From positions 1,364,001 through 1,428,000 of the forward strand of contig OZ240239.1 of the NCBI GenBank assembly GCA_965198095.1: a stretch of 64,000 nt of DNA, written 5' to 3'. Positions 58,582-64,000 of the stretch are shown piece by piece. The notes beneath the pieces are model-generated. The model saw only the letters and a program-made list of their open reading frames with translations. It did not search any database and was not told the DNA's origin. Position numbers and translations under genes: made by a program. Position 1 is the stretch's first letter. Each line of letters opens with the position of its first letter. Source of the DNA: CBDFJH01 sp965198095. Its GTDB lineage: Bacteria > Latescibacterota > UBA2968 > GCA-2709665.

Positions 58582-59418
58582 ATGAAACCTTATCAGGACC
58601 AGCTGCGATACATCCTGGAGCACGGCACCCGAAAACAGGACCGGACCGGCATCGGTACGATTTCCTGTTTCGGGTTTCAGACGAGATACAACATGGAAGC
58701 GGGGTTTCCTGCCGTCACGACGAAACAGCTCGCGTGGAAGTCGGTGGTCTCGGAGCTCCTCTGGTTCATCTCCGGGTCGGACAACATCAACGACCTCAAG
58801 CGGATCTACCGCTACAACAGGCTCTGGGACGGGAACTATCAGGACTATCTCAGGAGAACCGGCCAGCCCGAGAACGACGGATCGATGGGACGCATCTACG
58901 GGGTCCAGTGGAGAGACTGGCGCAACGGTGAGAAACGCGTCGATCAGCTCCAGGAGGCCATTCACACGATCAGAACAAACCCGGACTCCCGGAGAATCAT
59001 CGTGAATGCCTGGAACGCGGCCGAGGTGGACCCGCTGGTTGTGGCCCTGCCTCCCTGTCACGCCTTCTTTCAGCTCTTCGTCGCCGGAGACAAACTGTCC
59101 CTGCAGATGTACCAGCGCTCGTGCGACATGTTCCTGGGTGTGCCGTTCAATATCGCTTCCTATTCCCTTTTGCTCTACATGATCGCAAAAATAACGGGCC
59201 TCAAGCCTCACGAATTCATCCTCACGATGGGTGACGCCCACATTTACAGCAGTCATATCGGGCCTGTAAAGGAGCAGCTCTCGAGAACGCCCTTTCCTCT
59301 GCCTCGGCTCGAGATCAGGGAGAGGGGTCAGGCGCAGATCGAAGATTTCGTGATGGATGACTTCGAGCTACTGAACTACAAGCATCATCCACGTATCAAG
59401 GCCGAAATGGCCGTATAA
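58582..59418 (+). CDS. thyA: Thymidylate synthase ThyA
   Basis: ThyA methylates dUMP to dTMP with methylenetetrahydrofolate, producing dihydrofolate. The 278-residue protein has RTGIGTISCFGFQTRYN, ELLWFISGSDNI, the active-site cysteine in LPPCHAFFQLFV (about residue 158), QMYQRSCDMFLGVPFNIASY and HIYSSHIG. It is 52 bases after folA and likely in the same transcript. The folate operon also lies near the FolC-like fusion on the other strand. Confidence 0.97.
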   Translation: MKPYQDQLRYILEHGTRKQDRTGIGTISCFGFQTRYNMEAGFPAVTTKQLAWKSVVSELLWFISGSDNINDLKRIYRYNRLWDGNYQDYLRRTGQPENDGSMGRIYGVQWRDWRNGEKRVDQLQEAIHTIRTNPDSRRIIVNAWNAAEVDPLVVALPPCHAFFQLFVAGDKLSLQMYQRSCDMFLGVPFNIASYSLLLYMIAKITGLKPHEFILTMGDAHIYSSHIGPVKEQLSRTPFPLPRLEIRERGQAQIEDFVMDDFELLNYKHHPRIKAEMAV

Positions 59419-59442
59419 CCGTTCGCGGTCCGTTCGGCCTTT

Positions 59443-59484
59443 GGCCGATACGGAAAGCCGCCCGCTTGGCAGGGGGTCGTTTAC
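59443..59484 (+). repeat. Conserved 42-44-bp motif, copy B
   Basis: GGCCGATACGGAAAGCCGCC followed by CGCTTGGCAGGGGG and TCGTTTAC, closely matching copy A at 48790-48833. It ends 27 bases before the start of the chelatase-like fusion gene. Confidence 0.5.
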
Positions 59485-59511
59485 TCACGGTTCACCCGCT
59501 CCCGGAGCCCC

Positions 59512-60285
59512 ATGCCTTACGCCGTCATCCTACTGGCTGAAAATCCGACCGAAGAGGCCGTGGGCACGTTCGTGTCCTCCCTCGGTGATCCAACCCGCTA
59601 TCTGGTGGAAGCGGTCGGCATCGAGGGGCTTTCGAATACGCTAAAATCGGCCGTTAAAGGGGGCGCCGAGGAGATCGTCATTCTCCCCCTCTTCCTGCAG
59701 TTACCGGAAGCGCTCGATCGCGCGCTCGCTTCGGCGCTGGAAACTGCAAAATTCACCTATCCCGAAGCTCGAGTCACCCTGGCACCGGCCATCGGATTCA
59801 GCCCTGGCATCCTCGATCTGCTGGCAGACCGCGTGGAACAGGCGATTTCGAGCTTGGAGGGACGTGCCGGCGCGCCGATCCTCGAGATCGGAGGCCCCAT
59901 GGTCACCCCCACCGCCTTCAGTTACCTCGACTTTCGGCAGATGCCCGGTCAGATTCCGAACGTCAGCCGGTTGAGGTCCGGCCGATCCGGCAGCGGGGTC
60001 CGGGTCGAAACGCTACTCGATCGCGTCAGCGTCAAACCGGGCGCGACACACGCGGTGTTTTATGCACGAGAAGATGGCTTTTCAGCCAAAGTCCCTTTGG
60101 AGCGTCTCCGAGAACGGGGATTGATGATCTACCAGCTCGACGGACAACCGCTTCCGGACCGAGCCGGTGGGCCGTTGCGTCTACTGATCCCCGGCGCGGA
60201 AGACCGGTGCGCGAACATCAAGGGCGTTTCCCGCGTCGAGATCAGGTCGGAACCGAATCGCTCCGGGAAGAACCCTTCGGCATGA
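59512..60285 (+). CDS. CbiX/chelatase-like domain fused to a sulfite-oxidase-like domain
   Basis: The 257-residue protein has two parts. Residues 1 to about 130 follow the CbiX/SirB chelatase fold (GGAEEIVILPLFLQLPEALD, ARVTLAPAIGFSPGILDLLA). The active-site histidines are absent: the usual HGS is replaced by AEN, and no His follows PLFL. Residues about 150-245 resemble the C-terminal part of the molybdenum domain of sulfite-oxidase-type enzymes: THAVFYAREDGFSAKVPLER, MIYQLDGQPLPDRAGGPLRL, LIPGAEDRCANIKGVSRVEI. The molybdenum-ligand Cys region is not seen. It may bind a tetrapyrrole or molybdopterin without catalysing; its function is unknown. Confidence 0.6.
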   Translation: MPYAVILLAENPTEEAVGTFVSSLGDPTRYLVEAVGIEGLSNTLKSAVKGGAEEIVILPLFLQLPEALDRALASALETAKFTYPEARVTLAPAIGFSPGILDLLADRVEQAISSLEGRAGAPILEIGGPMVTPTAFSYLDFRQMPGQIPNVSRLRSGRSGSGVRVETLLDRVSVKPGATHAVFYAREDGFSAKVPLERLRERGLMIYQLDGQPLPDRAGGPLRLLIPGAEDRCANIKGVSRVEIRSEPNRSGKNPSA

Positions 60286-60452
60286 AGGCCGGCATCCGAC
60301 TCGGGCGGTCCGAGCCGCCGCGCCCTCAGCCGGGCTCGGCCCCAGGCTCCGGCAGACGGATGAACCTTCAGCTGACGCAGTCCTGACCGAGTGCCGGTCG
60401 TCTCGGGCTGCGGCCTGCCGGAGGACGCTCGCTCGAGCGAAACGAGGTGACC

Positions 60453-61100
60453 ATGCAAGCGAATCTTGTGACGTTGATCCGGATATTCCTGGTGTTTTTG
60501 GTGATTGGGCTCTACAAGATCAACACCATCGCGTGCGGTGTGGCCGTCCTGCTGACGATCACCACGCTCTACATGGACGCGCTTGACGGGGTCATTGCCC
60601 GCCGCCTCGGGATTGAATCCGATCTGGGCGCGATGTTCGACATCGCGGGGGACCGCATCGTGGAGAACGTCTTCTGGGTCTATTTCTCGGCGATCGGAAT
60701 GGTCAGCTTCTGGGCCGCGGCGATCGTCATCGCCCGAAGTTTCCTCATCGACTGGCTCCGGATGCTCGCCTATGCGGACGCGGGCAAGACCCCGTTCGGC
60801 AAGAAGACGATGATGCACGGCCGGTGGGCGAAGGCGGTCGTGAGCTCTCGCTTCAGTCGGGCGCTCTACGGCCTTACGAAGGCGGTCGTGTTCGTCTACC
60901 TGGGCGTTCTGCTGCTGATTCAGGCCGGGCAATCCGAGTACGGTTGGCCGGTCGGGATGTCCATGTCGTTTCTGCTGTTGGTCGGGCAGGCCATTGCCTG
61001 GTTGGCGGTGGTGATGTGCCTGGTGCGGGGCGTCCCGGTGATATGGGACAGTCAGGACATTCTGTTTCGCAAGATGTTCCCCGGTCTGCTGCGGGGTTAG
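60453..61100 (+). CDS. CDP-alcohol phosphatidyltransferase family protein
   Basis: The 215-residue membrane protein has about five hydrophobic helices. The catalytic motif reads DALDGVIARRLGIESD then GAMFDIAGD, i.e. DxxDGxxAR, eight residues, GxxxDxxxD, complete. It would transfer a phospho-alcohol from a CDP-alcohol such as CDP-diacylglycerol to an acceptor, as in phosphatidylglycerophosphate synthesis; the acceptor is not readable. The ATG at 60453 follows GAGG; an in-frame GTG lies six bases upstream. It is 8 bases before the HAD gene. Confidence 0.88.
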   Translation: MQANLVTLIRIFLVFLVIGLYKINTIACGVAVLLTITTLYMDALDGVIARRLGIESDLGAMFDIAGDRIVENVFWVYFSAIGMVSFWAAAIVIARSFLIDWLRMLAYADAGKTPFGKKTMMHGRWAKAVVSSRFSRALYGLTKAVVFVYLGVLLLIQAGQSEYGWPVGMSMSFLLLVGQAIAWLAVVMCLVRGVPVIWDSQDILFRKMFPGLLRG

Positions 61101-61108
61101 CCGGTACC

Positions 61109-61747
61109 GTGAGAGCCGCGATCTTCGATCTGGACGGGACGCTTCTGCCCGGCACCACGACCGAAAGGGAGTTCATCCGATTCGCGATGAAGAGCGGCAG
61201 CTACGCCGCCGCGGAGGTGGTCCGTGCGTTCCTGTCCTGGGTCGTCCGGATCCCGGCCCGCGGCGTCTGGTCCAACAAGGCCCACCTCCGCGGCGTCCGG
61301 ATCGGTCCCCTCACGGAGATGGCCGAGACCTTCTGCCGACAGCGGCTGAACCGCCGAATCCCGGATCGGGCTCAACGTCTGATCGAAGCCCATCGCGCCG
61401 ATGGGGATTGTCTCGGCATCCTGTCGGGCGCACCGCAGCCCCTGATCGCACCCCTGAAGGACCTCCTCGATCTGGATTTCGTGGTTGGGACGAAGCTGGC
61501 CTGCAGGCAGGGACGATTGACCGGCGACCTGGACGGCCTTCGTCTGTCCGGGTCTGAGAAACTACGCCGGTCGGGCGAAGTGGCGCGCGCACACGGCTTC
61601 GATCTGAGCGAATCATCGGCCTACGGAGACGCATTCGACGATCGGTACCTGCTGGCAGCCGTCGCGCGTCCCGTTGCCGTCAATCCGGACGGCAGGCTGG
61701 CGCGTCTGGCCAGGGCACAGGGCTGGCCGATCCGGATCTTCGCTTGA
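61109..61747 (+). CDS. HAD-IB family phosphatase (SerB-like)
   Basis: The 212-residue protein starts VRAAIFDLDGTLLPGTTTER, with the nucleophile Asp and DxD of HAD enzymes. It has GILSGAPQPLIAPLKDLL (motif II Ser), then KLRRSGEVARAHGFDLSES and AYGDAFDDRYLLAAV (acidic motif). The IB subclass includes phosphoserine phosphatase and lipid-phosphate phosphatases. With the CDP-alcohol transferase just upstream, it may be a phosphatidylglycerophosphate-type phosphatase (inferred). It starts with GTG at 61109. Confidence 0.82.
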   Translation: MRAAIFDLDGTLLPGTTTEREFIRFAMKSGSYAAAEVVRAFLSWVVRIPARGVWSNKAHLRGVRIGPLTEMAETFCRQRLNRRIPDRAQRLIEAHRADGDCLGILSGAPQPLIAPLKDLLDLDFVVGTKLACRQGRLTGDLDGLRLSGSEKLRRSGEVARAHGFDLSESSAYGDAFDDRYLLAAVARPVAVNPDGRLARLARAQGWPIRIFA

Positions 61748-61829
61748 AGGACAACCCTTCCGACCCGGGGCGGGCTCCTGCGCTCCCGGTCCCCGGCTTC
61801 ACTTTCGCGACCGCCTTGCGCACGCACGG

Positions 61830-63143
61830 TTACGGGCGGAGTCGCTTCGGCGTTCGGGGCAGGAACGACGTCTCCCGGATGTTCGGACGATCCAGCAGGA
61901 CCATCAGCAGCCTGGCCAGGCCCAGCCCAAACCCGCCGTGAGGCGGGCAGCCCCACCTGAAGAAGTCGAGGTAGAACCCCACCGAATCAGACCTCAGACC
62001 TGCTTCCTTCGCCTGCGCCGTCAATCGCCCGACGCGGTGTTCCCGCTGGGCCCCGGTGGTGATCTCAAGGCCCTTCCACAGGAGGTCGAAGCTCCTCGTC
62101 AGGTGCGGGGACGCCTCGTGCCGCATGTGATAGAACGGACGCGCCGACACCGGGTAGTCGGTGACGAAGAGGAAATCGTGGCCGTGCTCGACGCGAATGT
62201 AGTCGGAAAGCGTTCGCTCGCCTCGAGAGTCCAGGTCGCCGGACGGCGACACGTCACAGCCCTGCGCGGCCAGATATCCGATGGCCTCTTGAAACGGTAG
62301 ACGCGGAAACGGCACGGCAGGTGCCGCGACCTCGACCCCCAGCTTGTCGAAGATCTCCGCTCCGTGCTTTCTTCCAATGACGTCAAGGGTGTGTGAAAGC
62401 CACCTCTCCTCGAAACGCATGACATCTTCGTGGGACCGGATCCAGCCCATCTCCACGTCCACGCTCGTGAATTCCGTCGTGTGTCGCGACGTGAACGAGG
62501 GGTCTGCCCGGAACACGGGCGCGATTTCGAAGACGCGATCCAGGCCGCCGGAAATCGCCATCTGTTTGTAAAACTGCGGCGATTGGGCCAGATAGGCCCG
62601 CCTCTTGAAATAAGGCAGCGCGAAGAGCTCGGAGCCGGATTCACTGGCCGTTCCCATCAGCTTCGGCGTGTGAATCTCCACAAAGCCCTCGGAGATCCAG
62701 AAATGCCGCATCGCGGCTTCCAGTGTGGTCTGCACTCGAAAAATGAGCTGGACTTCAGGGCGTCGCAGATCCAGGTATCGCCGGTCGAGCCTGAGATCCT
62801 GGCCGGGCAGCGGGGAGGTAAACGGATCCACGGGCAGCGGGGAGGCCGCCACGCTCTCGATTTGAAGACCGGTCGCCTCGATCTCGATTCCGCCGAGTTT
62901 CACGTCCGGATTTCCCACCACGGTTCCGGTGAGCGTCACCGCGGACTCTCGCGTAAGGCGAGAGACGCGCTCTGCCAGCTCGGGTTTCCGCAGCTTCTCG
63001 ATCACCGCCTGGGCGTAGCCTGTCCGGTCGCGAAGAATCAGGAAAACGATGCGCTTCTGGTCACGGATCGCGTGAATCCATCCCTGGAGTGTCGCCGAAC
63101 GGCCGATCCTGTCCTTGAGCTCGGAAATCAAACAGCGTTCCAC
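61830..63143 (-). CDS. aspS: Aspartyl-tRNA synthetase, archaeal/short type
   Basis: The 437-residue class II synthetase has an OB-fold anticodon domain (ATLQGWIHAIRDQKRIVFLI) and class II motifs: FVEIHTPKLMGTASESGSEL, FRADPSFTSRHTTEFTSVDV and, at the end, GFGLGLARLLMVLLDRPNIR. It lacks the GAD insertion of the usual bacterial AspRS, so it is the shorter archaeal-like type, which in several bacteria is non-discriminating and also charges tRNA-Asn. The start is GTG 63143 with AGGAGG nearby; the open frame to 63272 is leader. A terminator stem lies just before it. Confidence 0.9.
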   Translation of the reverse strand: MERCLISELKDRIGRSATLQGWIHAIRDQKRIVFLILRDRTGYAQAVIEKLRKPELAERVSRLTRESAVTLTGTVVGNPDVKLGGIEIEATGLQIESVAASPLPVDPFTSPLPGQDLRLDRRYLDLRRPEVQLIFRVQTTLEAAMRHFWISEGFVEIHTPKLMGTASESGSELFALPYFKRRAYLAQSPQFYKQMAISGGLDRVFEIAPVFRADPSFTSRHTTEFTSVDVEMGWIRSHEDVMRFEERWLSHTLDVIGRKHGAEIFDKLGVEVAAPAVPFPRLPFQEAIGYLAAQGCDVSPSGDLDSRGERTLSDYIRVEHGHDFLFVTDYPVSARPFYHMRHEASPHLTRSFDLLWKGLEITTGAQREHRVGRLTAQAKEAGLRSDSVGFYLDFFRWGCPPHGGFGLGLARLLMVLLDRPNIRETSFLPRTPKRLRP

Positions 63144-63164
63144 GGGCGTGCCTCCTGTCGTGAG

Positions 63165-63199
63165 AAAAAAAAGGCCCGTCGTTGGATCCAACGACGGGC
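63165..63199 (-). terminator. Terminator/attenuator in the aspS leader
   Basis: In the minus direction the perfect palindrome GCCCGTCGTTGG...AACGACGGGC (63174-63199) is followed by eight T (63165-63172). It lies only 20 bases before the aspS start, so it must be read through for aspS to be made. Confidence 0.8.
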
Positions 63200-63391
63200 T
63201 GAGATTGAAGCAGGGCTGTAAGCGACACAGATGCCGGTCCCGCACGCCGTCGGATCGGGTGAGGGTTTTCATTGGGGTTGCGGTCGTGATCGGGATCGCG
63301 CGCGAGCAGGATCGACTGCGCCTCGATCTGCCTCGTTGACGGCCGCTTCTCGTGTCTCATCGATCCGCTTGACATGGCTGTTCTAGGAAAC

Positions 63392-63425
63392 AAAAAACCC
63401 GCTGTCGAGGCGTCTCAACGGCGGG
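63392..63425 (-). terminator. Second terminator upstream of aspS
   Basis: In the minus direction CCCGCCGT, a loop with a GAG/CTC pair, ACAGCGGG, then six T. It lies 28 bases after the small open frame at 63453-63575. Confidence 0.8.
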
Positions 63426-63452
63426 ATTCGAATTCAGCTCGGGTCGATCTGC

Positions 63453-63575
63453 TCAGAATCGCATACGATCCCGCCTTCGCATACCGGCACGATCCCGGTT
63501 GGCATTGGCGGCCGGATTCGCGCACGCAGCGCCGAGTCGGTTCGAGCAGACGCGGAATGTCGGTTGAAGCATCAT
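63453..63575 (-). CDS. Small open frame, possible leader peptide
   Basis: A 40-codon frame starting MMLQPTFRVCSNRLGAACAN and ending GMRRRDRMRF, with AGGAG eight bases before the ATG at 63575. A consensus promoter lies 40 bases upstream and a terminator follows. It has no Asp or Asn run (Asn 12, 20, 24 and 26; Asp 28 and 36). It could be a leader peptide for aspS or an independent small protein or RNA. No family recognised. Confidence 0.45.
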   Translation of the reverse strand: MMLQPTFRVCSNRLGAACANPAANANRDRAGMRRRDRMRF

Positions 63576-63609
63576 GGTTGGCATCTCCTGTTGCACGGCG
63601 ACAGGTTAC

Positions 63610-63638
63610 AAGATATCGACGGAACGGGGGGAAGTCAA
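63610..63638 (-). promoter_or_regulatory. Promoter of the small open frame/aspS leader
   Basis: In the minus direction TTGACT (63633-63638) and TATCTT (63610-63615) with a 17-base spacer. Confidence 0.6.
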
Positions 63639-63689
63639 GCTCGCCCGGTCAGAAAGGGTTGGCGCCTCAAGCAGCTTCGTGTCGAGGCG

Positions 63690-63914
63690 TCACAGTGAAC
63701 AGGCGCCCGGCCCGCGAGGATCTCCGCAGGTCCCGCAGGGCCCGATCGGTTCGCTGCCCGAAACGCTTCTCCGGCCCGTGCTCACCGCAAACGCCGAGAA
63801 CCGCTTCTCCAGGCGATGCCCCCCGCACGAAGGACAGCTCGGCTTTCTCGGCCCTTGCACGAGGAGCTCGAACGGGTGATCACAGGCATTGCAGACATAC
63901 TCGTAAATCGGCAT
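63690..63914 (-). CDS. FmdB-family zinc-ribbon protein
   Basis: The 74-residue protein begins MPIYEYVCNACDHPFELLVQ, then KPSCPSCGGHRLEKRFSAFA: two CxxC pairs (CNAC and CPSC) forming a zinc ribbon, exactly the FmdB/putative regulatory protein pattern. A second pair (CGTC) and Gly-rich tail follow. The role is unknown; family members are linked to amidase regulation. It is 15 bases after the end of a gene that continues beyond the window. Confidence 0.85.
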   Translation of the reverse strand: MPIYEYVCNACDHPFELLVQGPRKPSCPSCGGHRLEKRFSAFAVSTGRRSVSGSEPIGPCGTCGDPRGPGACSL

Positions 63915-63928
63915 CTCGAATGCCCTTT

Positions 63929-64000
63929 CTAAAAGGAGATCCGCTCCGGATGTGCGTAGATATTGAACCCCCGGTCTCGGAGGAATCCGGCGAGCGTCAC
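63929..64000 (-). CDS. C-terminal end of a gene cut by the window edge
   Basis: Only 23 codons are inside the window, ending LRDRGFNIYAHPERISF at TAG 63929-63931. The frame is open to position 64000. Too little is present to name the family. Confidence 0.5.
   Translation of the reverse strand: MTLAGFLRDRGFNIYAHPERISF

Noticed and set aside
1..64000. CRISPR arrays, rRNA and tRNA genes
   Set aside because: No regularly spaced repeats, rRNA segments or complete tRNA cloverleafs were seen on reading both strands.

Overview
The window is a GC-rich (roughly 60%) chromosome piece from a Gram-negative bacterium, probably an uncultured lineage. The signs are a beta-barrel-type outer-membrane protein, several lipoproteins, a MurE with the meso-diaminopimelate motif DNPR, and no sporulation or Gram-positive markers. 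Genus or phylum cannot be assigned from sequence alone. A single-chain glycyl-tRNA synthetase and a cell-wall cluster without mraY and murD are useful lineage markers.

Layout. 1-2.9 kb: lipoprotein fragment, Gfo/Idh/MocA oxidoreductase and an orphan 2-oxoacid dehydrogenase E2. 2.9-5.3 kb: a DUF2335 membrane protein, an OLD-type ATPase/TOPRIM protein and the stump of a second ATPase, resembling a decayed defence locus. 5.4-20.7 kb: the division and cell wall (dcw) cluster, read leftward from a MraZ-box promoter: mraZ-rsmH-ftsL-ftsI-murE-murF-ftsW-murG-[inverted-repeat element]-murC-murB-ftsQ-ftsA-ftsZ. mraY and murD are missing from their usual place. 21-28.9 kb: an accessory region that reads as an integron-like cassette array without an integrase. 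Its genes (VOC protein, ankyrin protein, hydrolase piece, nucleotidyltransferase, HAD piece, methyltransferase, small beta-rich protein, membrane MutS-like ATPase) all lie on the minus strand. attC-like sites sit 3' of several of them, and there are also broken genes and an IS256-like remnant.

29-35 kb: fused glyQS, an outer-membrane protein, rsmD and thiT. 35-41 kb: an iron-type ABC transporter operon (binding protein, ATPase, double permease) with two unknown genes behind it, then a STAS protein. 41.6-52.6 kb: a HEAT-repeat lipoprotein, a perfect-inverted-repeat mini-element, three sugar-metabolism genes, ubiD with a MocA-like nucleotidyltransferase, and a large GH106-like glycosidase. 52.9-64 kb: hemB, an unusual FolC-ATP-grasp fusion, rpmB, rimO, folA, thyA, a chelatase-like/sulfite-oxidase-like fusion, a CDP-alcohol phosphotransferase, a HAD phosphatase, aspS with a terminator-rich leader, and a zinc-ribbon protein.

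How they work together. The dcw genes supply peptidoglycan precursors and the divisome. folC-like, folA and thyA form a folate/thymidylate neighbourhood. The best candidate for undescribed biology is the FolC-ATP-grasp fusion (53,974-56,184), which would be expected to add an amino-acid tail to folate by two chemistries in one chain. The cassette island is the second. Three inverted-repeat elements, two of them sharing termini, carry CTAG at their ends, and two of these supply a neighbouring gene's stop codon.
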